Shown: positions 9,418-18,942 of the stretch, in pieces
Layout: every line of letters begins with the position of its first letter
How positions within the stretch are numbered: position 1 is the first letter of the stretch
Origin: Mucilaginibacter sp. OK098
GTDB lineage: Bacteria; Bacteroidota; Bacteroidia; Sphingobacteriales; Sphingobacteriaceae
Assembly: GCF_900142915.1 (NCBI RefSeq)
Contig: NZ_FRCM01000008.1
Coordinates: forward strand, 186,001-250,000
Length of the DNA: 64,000 nucleotides
Direction: 5' to 3'
Made by a program: the position numbers and the translations under genes
The notes under the pieces: model-generated
Databases searched by the model: none
The model's input: only the letters and a program-made list of their open reading frames with translations
Told to the model about the DNA's origin: nothing

Positions 9418-9721
9418 TTTATTGGGACGCAGAACCGCTTTCAATGTAAACATATTATAAACAGCACAATAAGTTTCTGCTTGTAATTTATAATTGAATA
9501 TTTTTTAATTATCTTCCTCAAACAATTTCGTAGGCATAACGATATCCATGACTAACCCTTACACAATGAAAAACAAATCCTTAAAACCGGCATCGGCATT
9601 TACCTGCATTTACAGCCATTTAGAAAATTATTTGCTCCTGTTTAACCAAAGCATAGGGGATTAGTAATTGCCAAAAACCCATCCATATAATCTGATCAAT
9701 ACCCCCAAAAACCATCATTAT
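9418..9721. other. Spacer before the tail-fibre remnant
   Basis: AT-rich stretch without a convincing gene. A 32-codon frame beginning ATG at 9566 is open but has no recognisable similarity. It may be residual flank of the decayed element that follows. Confidence 0.5.
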
Positions 9722-10140
9722 ATGAAAGCTTTTTTAGTAATAGCTACCGCATTTTTAGTATTTACAATAACCTATAAGGCACAATGAAAAACTTCGGGTA
9801 CCAGCATTATTCTCCTTTCTGCAAATCCTGGTTATAACGTTGGCATAGGAACGGGAGCGCCAAATGTAAAATTGGAAACACAGGCCACTACTGAACAATT
9901 GTGCATATCCTATTATGCTAGATAAAAACCACCATTTACCTAATGTGGCCGCCGCTGCCGAAATTAAAAAGAACGGCATTAACCCGGGTGAAATGAATAA
10001 GGTGTTGGTGCAAAAGCTGACGCTTTATTTGATAGAGAAGGACAAAAAGGAAAAAGATCAAGCCTCACAACTCAAATTATTAAAAAATCAACTAAATAAA
10101 CTTAGTCAAAAGTTCAGTTACAAAATAAAACATCTAAATA
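9722..10140 (+). pseudogene. Decayed tail-fibre-type secreted protein remnant
   Basis: A signal peptide (MKAFLVIATAFLVFTITYKAQ) runs straight into a TGA at 9785-9787. Reading through gives residues ending in NVGIGTGAPNVKLE, a hallmark of Bacteroidota tail-fibre/adhesin-like proteins, and then a TAA. The frame shifts, and from 9915 it continues as LDKNHHLPNVAAAAEIKKN GIN PGEMNKVL and a lysine-rich coiled coil, the usual C-terminal anchor of the same proteins. Signal peptide and C-terminus are thus adjacent, the repeat-bearing middle is missing, and at least two disruptions are present. I infer an internal deletion followed by decay. The open frame at 9915-10223 is the surviving C-terminal part and overlaps the next gene's start. 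Confidence 0.8.
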
Positions 10141-13100
10141 ATGACAAAGCAAAAATTACTATTCTTAATTATTTTCAATTTAGTGAATTTGAAACTTTTT
10201 GCGCAAGTACAGCAGCAATCTGATGCAACAAACGTTTTACCTTCACGTCATTTAATCACAGTAGGAAGCCCTTCTCCAACGGCGGCAGGTTTGGGAGTTT
10301 ATTCTAATTATCCGGTAGCCGATTTTACTGGCACTCCTAAAATTAACATTCCCCTATATGAAATTAATGAAGGGGGGTATAAACTCCCGATATCATTTAG
10401 TTATAACGCATCAGGCATTAAGGTTAACGATATAGCCAGCTGGGTAGGGTTAGGATGGAGTTTAAATGCTGGTGGCGTAATTACCCGTAATACTATGGGC
10501 GGTGCTGATGATGTTAGTAATGCTTTATTAGGACAAATCCCAAATCCGATCCCAGGTGTAAATTTAGATGCAAATAATGATTTTTACGCTTGGGCCTATT
10601 CTGCTGGGCCAGGAGTTAACGGTTTTTTGTATTCTAATTATAAAGGAGGAGTATATGGTAATAATTCAAAGGATAAATCATGGAACACCAATGATAAATC
10701 CTGGGCCTTGTCCTATATGCGCTATCAAGGTATAGATACGGAACCTGACGTTTTTCATTTTAATTTTAATGACCATGTTGGAAAATTTGTTTTTGACCAG
10801 GGCACAGGCGGTATGTTGAACTTCGCAGGGGCCGGAAATCACAAGGCATTGCTTATTCCTTACCAGGATGTTAAAATAGAATATAGTTTCAGCGGTATAA
10901 CAAACCCGAGCGTTCCATCGAATGCAGGAAGTTCCTATTGGATAAAATCTTTCACGATCACCGATGAGGATGGTAACAAATATTTTTTCGACCAGCAGGA
11001 ATACACCTCAACTATCAGTCATTTCTCACCGTTCTTTGATCCGATTACACAGCCGCATGACAGTTATCCGGGCAGTGATTATTTTACCTCATGGTATTTG
11101 ACAAGGATAACAACAGTATTGGGCAAAACAATTAATTTCACTTATGCTGGTGAGAATTATGTTACCGATTTTCCGATAGGCCTTGAATGCCGCGGCTTCA
11201 ATATCAGTAATTATGCAACGGAATACACCAACACCATAGGCAGAAATACAGTTTATGGCAAAAGGCTGACAAGTATTGAGGGAGATGATTTTAAAGTTTA
11301 TTTTGACGCTAACCAATCCCGTCTGGATTTAATAGGGTCAAGCGCTTTAACCGGTATCCGGATCTATTCTAAAGATGCCGCCGGTACCCAAACCATCATT
11401 AAACAATTTGCATTAACCTATCATTATTTACAAAGTCTTATAGACCATAATCTCGACTATAATCCAAATGCCCCTACGACCCTAAGCGATCCTGCCGCAC
11501 ACGGCGACCCGAATAAAAGGCTGATGCTGGATCAAATAACCGAATTAGGGTCTGATGGGGTTTTATCAAAAAAACCTTATTTATTCTCTTATAACAATGA
11601 TATCCCGCTACCCAACCGCTTTTCTGCTCAGGAAGATATATGGGGCAATTTCAATAATAACGGAAGTTATAGTAAAATACCAACCATTTACATATATACT
11701 ACGGGATTTTCCGGTCGTAAGAGATTTGCTGTTTATAACATCGACAACACCCCGCCAAAGTTTACTATTCCGGGAGCTGACCGTTCTACCAATGCCGCAG
11801 CAATAATATCCGGCACGATCAATCAAATTACCTATCCAACGGGCGGAACAACCTCTTTTCAATTTGAACCCAACACTTTTTTTGATGCAGGGGAAAACAG
11901 GACAGGAGGTGGGCTCCGACTAAAACAATCTACCACATATGATGGCATAAGCCATGTCAACGATATTATAAAACAATATTCCTATTTGCAAACGGCCAAC
12001 CCGTCTCTTTCAAGTGGAGCTCTTTTTAATCTTCCGGTTTATGCCTATGCTGAAAACTTCTTCCGTTATTGGCCGGGAACTCCTAACACAGGACCAGGAA
12101 TAGATTCAGAATTTGATCCAAACAGGATAGATTATTACAACCATAACCTTGTAATAGGAAATGTACCGCAATATTCGATGAGTGGATTTGACGGCGTAAA
12201 TGTAGGATACTCTGAAATAACTGAAACTGCAAGCGGGAATGGTAAAACGATACGAAAGTATAGCACACCGGGGAGGTATGGAGACACCCAGGATACCGGG
12301 AGTGGCTGTGATCCTAATGTGGTTGGTTATTGTGATGGTTTGTTCAGTACACCTTCAGGAGTTATTTCTAAAGTAATCATGAACTGTTATGGTACTTTTA
12401 ACGTTGACAATACCTATACTCCGGATCTGGACGGTATGGATAATAGTTCTTATACTTTACCACTTGCGCCAAGTTTAAACTATGAATGGAACAGGGGATT
12501 GCTAATGTCAGAAGTTCATTACAATCAAAATGGCAATCCGGTAACGGAAGAAAATAACACCTATAATATATATACCCCTCAAAACATTGGACCAGCTTAT
12601 GTCTATGGCATAAGAAACCGCTTAGTAAGCAATTATCATTTCCAGATATCCTCCTGTAATTACATACAATACGAATGGTTTTATCCGAATTATAATCTAT
12701 ATTCCGAATATCCTACGATAGGCAATATTGCCAAACAATTGTCCGGAAAGACAACAAAAATCTACAACAGCGACAATCCATTGTCCTATGTAATCAAAAA
12801 CACAACTATCACCTATTCTCCTAATTGTCTTAAACCCAATTTTATTGAAAGTACAAATAGTAAAGGGGAATTAATTGATCGATATATTACATATCCGCTT
12901 GATTATAAAAATATTTTTGCAAATGCTGGAAATACAAGTGCCCTGGCCATCTACAATTTACAATCGCAGCATATAGTTAACCCGATTATTGAGGATTATA
13001 CTACTAAGAAAAATGCAAACGGAACAAATCCTCAGCTCATTGCGGGGTACCTAACCACCTACAAAGCCAATCAACCACTGGCGGATACTATTTTCCGTAT

Positions 13101-13845
13101 TGAGTCTGTAATTCCTATAGCCAACTATTTGCCGGCGGGGATAAGTAATGGTGGAATAACAAAAAATCAAAATTACAAACCCTTTTTATCGTTTGATGCT
13201 TATGATCTCCATGGAAACATATTGCAGCAGCATACAATGGGAGGCACTAATCAAGCCTATATTTGGGATTATAATGGCCAGTATCCTATAGCTAAAGTAA
13301 CCAATGCAGTATCTGCGGATATTGCGTATACCTCGTTCGAGGCTGATGGCAGCGGTGGTTGGAATTTAACAAAGTCGGCAATTTTGGCTGATGCAACTGC
13401 TCCGACAGGCACCAAATGTTACGATTTAAGCAGTGCACATATTAACGACAATCATCTAAATTCGGGAAAAACTTATATTATTTCTTATTGGATTAAAAAT
13501 CAGGTTACAGCACTTGGGTTAACTAATGGCTCGTCTTATCTTACTTCTAACATAGTTGTTAAAGGACAAACGGTAAACGGATGGACTTATTTCAAACACA
13601 TTATTTCAGGAACAGGTATGGTGCAGTTCGTTGGCAGCTGCCTAATCGATGAATTAAGGCTTTACCCTTCCGATGCTCAAATGGAAACATATACTTATGC
13701 TCCCATTACGGGCTTAACCAGTATGACGGATGCCAAGAATCAGACCACTTATTATGAGTATGATAATTTACAGCGTTTGATCAATATAAAAGATAAAGAC
13801 GGAAACATCATCAAACACACGGATTATCATTACCAGGGCCAGTAA
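10141..13845 (+). CDS. Large secreted RHS/YD-repeat-type protein without core domain
   Basis: A 1234-residue exported protein with a signal peptide ending near FAQ (residue 22). The N-terminus resembles the entry region of Bacteroidota RHS/SpvB-like proteins: YPVADFTGTPKINIPLYEI and SWVGLGWSLNAGGVITR. Long beta-rich stretches follow. It ends in typical YD repeats (LTSMTDAKNQTTYYEYDNLQ) just before the stop. There is no RHS-associated core and no toxin domain. The next gene starts 29 bp downstream and supplies the core, so the two probably form one shell or delivery unit from two polypeptides. Base composition looks AT-richer than the first half of the partner gene. Receptor or cargo is unknown. 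Confidence 0.85.
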   Translation: MTKQKLLFLIIFNLVNLKLFAQVQQQSDATNVLPSRHLITVGSPSPTAAGLGVYSNYPVADFTGTPKINIPLYEINEGGYKLPISFSYNASGIKVNDIASWVGLGWSLNAGGVITRNTMGGADDVSNALLGQIPNPIPGVNLDANNDFYAWAYSAGPGVNGFLYSNYKGGVYGNNSKDKSWNTNDKSWALSYMRYQGIDTEPDVFHFNFNDHVGKFVFDQGTGGMLNFAGAGNHKALLIPYQDVKIEYSFSGITNPSVPSNAGSSYWIKSFTITDEDGNKYFFDQQEYTSTISHFSPFFDPITQPHDSYPGSDYFTSWYLTRITTVLGKTINFTYAGENYVTDFPIGLECRGFNISNYATEYTNTIGRNTVYGKRLTSIEGDDFKVYFDANQSRLDLIGSSALTGIRIYSKDAAGTQTIIKQFALTYHYLQSLIDHNLDYNPNAPTTLSDPAAHGDPNKRLMLDQITELGSDGVLSKKPYLFSYNNDIPLPNRFSAQEDIWGNFNNNGSYSKIPTIYIYTTGFSGRKRFAVYNIDNTPPKFTIPGADRSTNAAAIISGTINQITYPTGGTTSFQFEPNTFFDAGENRTGGGLRLKQSTTYDGISHVNDIIKQYSYLQTANPSLSSGALFNLPVYAYAENFFRYWPGTPNTGPGIDSEFDPNRIDYYNHNLVIGNVPQYSMSGFDGVNVGYSEITETASGNGKTIRKYSTPGRYGDTQDTGSGCDPNVVGYCDGLFSTPSGVISKVIMNCYGTFNVDNTYTPDLDGMDNSSYTLPLAPSLNYEWNRGLLMSEVHYNQNGNPVTEENNTYNIYTPQNIGPAYVYGIRNRLVSNYHFQISSCNYIQYEWFYPNYNLYSEYPTIGNIAKQLSGKTTKIYNSDNPLSYVIKNTTITYSPNCLKPNFIESTNSKGELIDRYITYPLDYKNIFANAGNTSALAIYNLQSQHIVNPIIEDYTTKKNANGTNPQLIAGYLTTYKANQPLADTIFRIESVIPIANYLPAGISNGGITKNQNYKPFLSFDAYDLHGNILQQHTMGGTNQAYIWDYNGQYPIAKVTNAVSADIAYTSFEADGSGGWNLTKSAILADATAPTGTKCYDLSSAHINDNHLNSGKTYIISYWIKNQVTALGLTNGSSYLTSNIVVKGQTVNGWTYFKHIISGTGMVQFVGSCLIDELRLYPSDAQMETYTYAPITGLTSMTDAKNQTTYYEYDNLQRLINIKDKDGNIIKHTDYHYQGQ

Positions 13846-13874
13846 ACTTAGTATCAACCACCTATCTTATCAAT

Positions 13875-16800
13875 ATGTTTAACATAACTATTAATATAAA
13901 AAGCAGGCTGAAGTTTTCGATGGCGGTATTTATGCTGCTTCTTCCGGCTTTGAGCTTAAAGGCACAGTTAGTGGGGCCAACAATGACAGGCACACCTGCA
14001 GCAGGTTCTTATTACAATTACAGCAGTATAACGCTGACCGACTTCGGCTTTACGGCCAGCGCGGGAAACAGCCTTCAGCTGTATATAGCCAACCCTGACT
14101 GCCAGCTGCTAAGCACGGCAGCGAGTGCCAACCGGAACTATATTCTTACCTCCGTTCCAAGGACGGCAATAACTGATCAGAATAGCCTGGCCGGGCGGGG
14201 CACTTGCGACCTAATGCAGACGGTGCAATACATTGATGGCCTGGGCCGCCCCCTGCAAACGATACAGGTAAAAGGCTCCCCATTAGGCAATGATATTGTA
14301 CAGTCCATTGCATATGACCAATATGGACGTAAAGCACAAAAATACCTGCCCTACGCAGCAACCACAAATGATGGGAGCTTCAAAGCAGATGCATTTACTC
14401 CGGGAGCAGGCGTATCAAAATTTTACAACCCAACCGGCAATGGTGTCAGTGGCACACAACAGGTAAACGGCATCGTAGTAAACCCGTTGCCATTTGCACA
14501 AACCGGCTTTGAGCCATCTCCATTGAACAGGGTTATTGAACAAGGTGCACCCGGGACGCCGTGGCAAGTAGTTACAGGGGGTACAGGCCATACCGTCAAA
14601 ATAACATATACCAATAACAATGGAAATTCCTATACGGCCGACCCGGTAAACGGCAGTAAAGCAGCGTTATACAATGTAACTATAAATGCTGCCGATCAGA
14701 GCCGTATGTTGGTACCCAACGGCTACTATACCGCAGGAATGCTATATGTAACCATTACTAAAGATGAGAACTGGGTGAGCGGCAGAGCAGGTACCACAGA
14801 GGAATATAAGGATGAAGATGGGCGCGCGGTTTTAAAGCGTGTTTATAGCGCTGATTCCGCACAGCCGGTACTAAGCACCTACTACGTATATGACGATTTG
14901 GGTAACCTGGCCTTTATACTGCCCCCCGCAGCAAACGGTGACGCAGCAGCAACCATAAGCCAGCCTACACTGGATAATTATTGCTACCAGTACCGCTATG
15001 ACGGCCGTAACCGGCTGACAGAAAAAAAGATCCCCGGCAAGGGCTGGGAGTTTATGGTGTATAACGCACTCGACCAGATAACCTTTACACAGGATGCTAA
15101 CCAGCGCAGCCAAAACCCGCAGGTTTGGACTTATATGCAATATGATGCGATGGGCAGAGAGGTCATAACAGGAATTTGGTCATCATTAGGAGCTACAGGA
15201 AGTGCTGCCGATCCAAACATTTCCACACCCAGCCGTGTGCTTGAACAATGGCTGGTTAACTGGCAGGCGGGTCAAACAATCCTATGGTTAACCAGGGATA
15301 ACAGTACAGCAACTGGTTATGCAGCAATCAACCCACAAGGCACCTTATTAACTGTTAACTATTATGATGATTACAACTTCCCTGGTAACCCATATACAAG
15401 TTTTACCGGTTCATTAATCCCTCCTACCGGCCTGTTAACCGGCACTAAAACGGCGATATTAAATTCAGACGGCACAATCGGATCAATGTTGTGGGGGGTA
15501 CATGGTTATGATGGCTTTGGGAGAGAGACATTAACCATAAAACAGCATTACCAGGGTGGGCAGCCAGCGTATAACACCGGCAATTATGACATTACCACTA
15601 GCACTTATAATTTTGATAATCAAATTGCCCATACCTCCCGGGCTCATATTGTATCACCTGGCAGCACACCTAAAATTGGTATTGGAACACAATATTATTA
15701 TGATCACATGGGCAGGCAGACCCAAATATGGAAAGTAGTATGGGACGAATCCCTGACTCAACCAGGCGGTACGTTGATTAGCCAGGCGGATTACAATGAA
15801 ATAGGACAGTTAAAAACCAAGCACCTTCACAGCGAAAACAGCGGATCAAGCTTTTTGCAGGATGTGCCTTACACTTACAATGAACGCGGCTGGATTAGCG
15901 CAGCAGGTGCAAGCAGTAACCTGTTCAGTTTCGGCCTGAGATACAATAGCCCTGATGCAGGTGTAACACCTGAATTTAACGGAAATATTTCCGAGATGTT
16001 ATATTTAGGAGTACACAGCGGCAGTAAAAGCTTTAATTATACTTATGATCCTTTAAACCGTTTAACGGATGCCGCTTCAACAAGTAACCTGCTAAATGAG
16101 CACATTGGTTACAATATGATGGGGAATATCACAGCATTGACCCGAACAGGCGGCAGCCCTGCAGTTTTGGCTTACATCTATTATAATGGCAACCAAAGCA
16201 ATCAGCTGCAAACCGTAACCAATAACGGGACTGCCTACAAAAGCTATACTTATGATAACAATGGCAATGCCACTTCAGACGGAAATACGGTTAGTAAAAC
16301 TATCAATTATAATTTACTGAATTTGCCCAGAACAGTAACCAATGGAGCCACACCCCTTGCCTCTTATACCTACGATGCAACAGGCCACAAACTACAGAAT
16401 ACTGGCAGTGACGGAACGTGGGATTATATTGACGGGATAGTGGTTAATAATTTCAGTGGTACTATTACCCAGTTTGTGCAAACCGAAGAAGGTAGAGCGG
16501 TGCTCCAGGGCACCACTTATCATTATGAATATAACCTGAAAGATCATCTGGGCAATGTAAGGGCAAGTTTTGATAAAGACCCCACAACCGGGAATGCAAG
16601 GGAAATACAGGAAGACGAATATTATTCATTTGGTTTAAGAAAAACAGGTGGCTACGATTTTTCGAATCATAACCGTTTTCTTTATAATGGAAAGGAGGTT
16701 CAGACTGATTTAACTAATCAGTACGATTATGGCGCAAGGTTCTATGATCCGGTGGTAGGAAGATGGGCAACAGTTGATCCACATGCAAGTAGTTACGTTT

Positions 16801-17450
16801 CAATATCTCCGTACAGTTACGTAAGTAGTAATCCAATAACTTCAATTGATCCCGATGGCAGAGACTTAATCGTACTTAATGCTACCTCACATGTATTTGG
16901 GGCAGGCCATGCAGCTGTATTAATTGGTAATTCAAAAACTGGATATAAATATTACGCTAAAAATGGTACTACAAAAAATTTCGGAACCCATGGTAAATCT
17001 GATGTTAGCCCTGAAAAAGGTGCAAAGGTTTTTAAAACGCTAAAGGATTTTGAAAATAGTCAAGAAAACAAACGTGATGGCCCCTACGATCGAACTTATG
17101 AGATTAAAACAGATGAAGCAACGGATAAAAAAATGGAAGCGGCGGCTAAAGAAGCTGTAGAAAGCGATTACAATGTTTTAGATCAGAGCTGTATAGATGT
17201 CGCTTCCGATGCACTAAGTGCAGGGAAGTTGGATCCCGGATATGATAAGTCATATAATCCTGAAATGGACATGGACCGAATAACTATGAGTAGAATACCT
17301 AATTGGAGATTTGATAGTATAGTTAGAAATAATCCAGGAGGACACCTAAGAGTTTTTGTTGAAGGCGCTCCTAAAAAGGAAAGAAAAGGAACAGTGACAG
17401 CAGAACCTCTATCAAAACCTACTTTTTTACCTAATGACCCTCCAAAATAA
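13875..17450 (+). CDS. RHS-core polymorphic toxin with DUF6443-like N-terminus
   Basis: A 1191-residue exported protein. A signal peptide (FMLLLPALSLKAQ, ending near residue 31) is followed by a DUF6443-type region (RTAITDQNSL, QYIDGLGRPLQTI) and multiple YD repeats. The RHS-associated core is near 890-996 (KDHLGNVRASF, NRFLYNGKE, YDYGARFYDPVVGRW), ending at IDPDGR (Arg996). Residues 997-1191 form a separate tip in visibly AT-richer DNA. It carries GAGHAAVLIG (His1012) and NVLDQSCIDVAS (Cys1106). The early-His/late-Cys order suggests a circularly permuted papain-like (NlpC/P60 or LRAT-type) hydrolase; this is inference. Met16 is an alternative start. A small membrane-protein gene follows after 15 bp and is the likely immunity partner. 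Confidence 0.9.
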   Translation: MFNITINIKSRLKFSMAVFMLLLPALSLKAQLVGPTMTGTPAAGSYYNYSSITLTDFGFTASAGNSLQLYIANPDCQLLSTAASANRNYILTSVPRTAITDQNSLAGRGTCDLMQTVQYIDGLGRPLQTIQVKGSPLGNDIVQSIAYDQYGRKAQKYLPYAATTNDGSFKADAFTPGAGVSKFYNPTGNGVSGTQQVNGIVVNPLPFAQTGFEPSPLNRVIEQGAPGTPWQVVTGGTGHTVKITYTNNNGNSYTADPVNGSKAALYNVTINAADQSRMLVPNGYYTAGMLYVTITKDENWVSGRAGTTEEYKDEDGRAVLKRVYSADSAQPVLSTYYVYDDLGNLAFILPPAANGDAAATISQPTLDNYCYQYRYDGRNRLTEKKIPGKGWEFMVYNALDQITFTQDANQRSQNPQVWTYMQYDAMGREVITGIWSSLGATGSAADPNISTPSRVLEQWLVNWQAGQTILWLTRDNSTATGYAAINPQGTLLTVNYYDDYNFPGNPYTSFTGSLIPPTGLLTGTKTAILNSDGTIGSMLWGVHGYDGFGRETLTIKQHYQGGQPAYNTGNYDITTSTYNFDNQIAHTSRAHIVSPGSTPKIGIGTQYYYDHMGRQTQIWKVVWDESLTQPGGTLISQADYNEIGQLKTKHLHSENSGSSFLQDVPYTYNERGWISAAGASSNLFSFGLRYNSPDAGVTPEFNGNISEMLYLGVHSGSKSFNYTYDPLNRLTDAASTSNLLNEHIGYNMMGNITALTRTGGSPAVLAYIYYNGNQSNQLQTVTNNGTAYKSYTYDNNGNATSDGNTVSKTINYNLLNLPRTVTNGATPLASYTYDATGHKLQNTGSDGTWDYIDGIVVNNFSGTITQFVQTEEGRAVLQGTTYHYEYNLKDHLGNVRASFDKDPTTGNAREIQEDEYYSFGLRKTGGYDFSNHNRFLYNGKEVQTDLTNQYDYGARFYDPVVGRWATVDPHASSYVSISPYSYVSSNPITSIDPDGRDLIVLNATSHVFGAGHAAVLIGNSKTGYKYYAKNGTTKNFGTHGKSDVSPEKGAKVFKTLKDFENSQENKRDGPYDRTYEIKTDEATDKKMEAAAKEAVESDYNVLDQSCIDVASDALSAGKLDPGYDKSYNPEMDMDRITMSRIPNWRFDSIVRNNPGGHLRVFVEGAPKKERKGTVTAEPLSKPTFLPNDPPK

Positions 17451-17465
17451 AATCAATAAAGTTAT

Positions 17466-17909
17466 ATGAAACTAAAGAGAGCAAAGCTTATTAGCTTATT
17501 AATATTTATGTTATTGTTAAGTGTAACTGGAGGACACTTCTTACCTCCGTTTGGAGTTTTGTTTTCTCCCATTATAATGTCGTTAATGACTTATTTAATT
17601 CTATTTACACATAACAGTTTCAAAATACTCGCAAAATCAGTTTTGTCTTACTTATGTATAGGACTTAATGACGTTGGGATCAAACTTTTTGCTGGAGGTG
17701 TACATGATTTTGAAGGAATGGGATTTGTACATTTATTACTTTTTATCGGCTTAGCACCATGCCTGGTTATGTTGCTAATGGCTGTTAAAAGTGACGAGCA
17801 CTCTAACAAGTGGATTAAAGTACTTAGTATTGTTGTATTTATATTATTGATTTACATTCATATTCAATTATTTCAAACATTAGGTATTGTAAAATCCCGC
17901 TATATTTAG
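17466..17909 (+). CDS. Small multi-spanning membrane protein, candidate immunity protein
   Basis: A 147-residue protein with about four or five hydrophobic segments, roughly at residues 9-25, 30-48, 55-75, 86-105 and 116-136. I do not recognise a family. It starts 15 bp after the RHS toxin stop, on the same strand and in the same AT-rich composition. That is the standard position for an immunity gene in polymorphic toxin loci. A membrane-embedded immunity protein would fit a toxin acting on the envelope or membrane. The assignment rests on position, not homology. Two strong hairpins follow it. Confidence 0.7.
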   Translation: MKLKRAKLISLLIFMLLLSVTGGHFLPPFGVLFSPIIMSLMTYLILFTHNSFKILAKSVLSYLCIGLNDVGIKLFAGGVHDFEGMGFVHLLLFIGLAPCLVMLLMAVKSDEHSNKWIKVLSIVVFILLIYIHIQLFQTLGIVKSRYI

Positions 17910-17942
17910 TTTGCTCCGGTGCTGTCGCAAGTTTGTTGTTTT

Positions 17943-17971
17943 AAGCCCTCCTACTGCCACAAGGGCTTTTT
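17943..17971 (+). terminator. Terminator after RHS immunity candidate
   Basis: AAGCCCT at 17943-17949 pairs with AGGGCTT at 17962-17968, followed by a short T run. It lies 34 bp after the membrane-protein stop. Confidence 0.8.
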
Positions 17972-17990
17972 GAGGCTCCCCTGCCAACAA

Positions 17991-18032
17991 GCGCAATAGC
18001 CTGCAGGACAAATAACCCGCAGGCTATTGCGC
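17991..18032. repeat. Perfect 14-bp inverted repeat
   Basis: GCGCAATAGCCTGC at 17991-18004 and its exact complement at 18019-18032, with a 14-bp loop. It is GC-rich compared with its surroundings and has no T tract. It sits between the immunity candidate and the broken RHS tip, so it may mark a recombination or insertion boundary. Confidence 0.8.
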
Positions 18033-18085
18033 CAGGCGCCATGGGAAACAGCGAGTTCACTGATTAAAGGATTAAGGAATGGTAG

Positions 18086-18391
18086 CATAAAGAATGCAAT
18101 CATTCTACTGTTAAGTTTGCAAGAGGGAATTGGCTCGATAAAGGTCCTGTATGAGGAACATTTGTTGGTGAAGTATTACAATTAGGCTTCGCAGAGGCTG
18201 ACTTTGCAAAAGTGAGTGAGATTAGTGAGTTGAGTAGGCTTGAAGAAGCCGCCGCTAAGGGAGTATCGAAGTTTACAGGGTCAATTTTCCGTAAGAATCT
18301 AATTAAAGAAACCGGAATAAGCCCAGGCTGCAACCGAACGACTGTGGAAAAGGGCAATTTACAGCTCAATAATATTTTGCATAATGTTTAA
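18086..18391 (+). pseudogene. Broken orphan RHS toxin tip
   Basis: Translation gives NWLDKGPV, a TGA at 18152-18154, then GTFVGEVLQLGFAEADFAK and SRLEEAAAKGVSKFTG SIF RKNLIKETGISPG. This matches the linker that, from memory, precedes AHH/LHH-type HNH nuclease domains in Bacteroidota RHS toxins. There is no start codon and there is an internal stop (CGA to TGA is the simplest change). The catalytic His-His region expected after ISPG is absent and replaced by unrelated sequence. It lies downstream of an intact RHS toxin-immunity pair, as displaced tips usually do. No immunity gene for it is visible. Confidence 0.72.
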
Positions 18392-18429
18392 GATTTAGCA
18401 TAATTTTATAAAAATCAATTTAAACCACC

Positions 18430-18795
18430 ATGAAACTTATCGCGTTAATATTAATAGCCCTGGTTGCAATTGAACATATTTATATTTTATGGATAGAGAT
18501 GTTTGCATGGACAACCAAAGGCCGGAAAACTTTTAAAAGCTTCCCGGCAGAACTATTTGAGCCAACCCGAACGCTTGCCGCTAACCAGGGGCTTTACAAT
18601 GGCTTTTTGGCGGCAGGCTTAATATGGTCGTTGCTGATTGGTGATCCTGTATGGGCTAAAAATGTGGCGATGTTCTTTTTGGGCTGCGTGATAGTTGCCG
18701 GTTTGTATGGAGGATTAACAGCCGGAAAAGCCATCCTGGTTAAACAAATGCTCCCCGCTGCCATAGCTTTGGGTGCGGTGTTGGTTTGGATGTAG
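18430..18795 (+). CDS. DUF1304 family membrane protein
   Basis: A 121-residue inner-membrane protein with four hydrophobic helices, about residues 3-22, 55-72, 77-97 and 103-121. It has the family signature EHIYILWIEMFAWTTKG at residues 14-30 and the segment ANQGLYNGFLAAGLIWSL. Function of DUF1304 proteins is not established. It is a single gene, and its composition resembles the core genome rather than the preceding RHS island. It is followed by an imperfect 14-bp-stem hairpin at 18828-18874. Confidence 0.88.
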   Translation: MKLIALILIALVAIEHIYILWIEMFAWTTKGRKTFKSFPAELFEPTRTLAANQGLYNGFLAAGLIWSLLIGDPVWAKNVAMFFLGCVIVAGLYGGLTAGKAILVKQMLPAAIALGAVLVWM

Positions 18796-18827
18796 ATTGA
18801 TCATCTTGTTTGTATGGGGAGAGATAT

Positions 18828-18874
18828 CCAACCATCCTCCGGCATGGATATGCAGCCGAACGGAGGATGATTGG
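18828..18874. repeat. Hairpin between DUF1304 gene and ATPase gene
   Basis: CCAACCATCCTCCG at 18828-18841 pairs with CGGAGGATGATTGG at 18861-18874, with one mismatch in 14. It lies between two convergent genes, so it may act as a bidirectional terminator, although no long T tract follows. Confidence 0.7.
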
Positions 18875-18892
18875 AAGAATATAAGTATAAAG

Positions 18893-18938
18893 TTGTTTGT
18901 TTGTAGGCCCCCTCCCTCACCGGTAAACAAACAAACAA
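18893..18938. repeat. TTGTTTGTTTA hairpin, copy 1
   Basis: TTGTTTGTTTGT and TAAACAAACAAACAA arms flank a GC-rich loop, directly 3' of the ATPase stop codon. Read on the minus strand, its TTTACCGG and CCTACAAAC blocks match copies 2 and 3 upstream of the same gene, so the three are one family. Confidence 0.8.
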
Positions 18939-18942
18939 AACC

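Noticed and set aside
9566..9664. 32-codon frame MKNKSLKPASAF
   Set aside because: No similarity recognised and no promoter or conserved context; too short to support.
18100..18369. 89-codon minus-strand frame over the RHS fragment
   Set aside because: The plus strand carries recognisable RHS tip sequence; the minus frame is its shadow.
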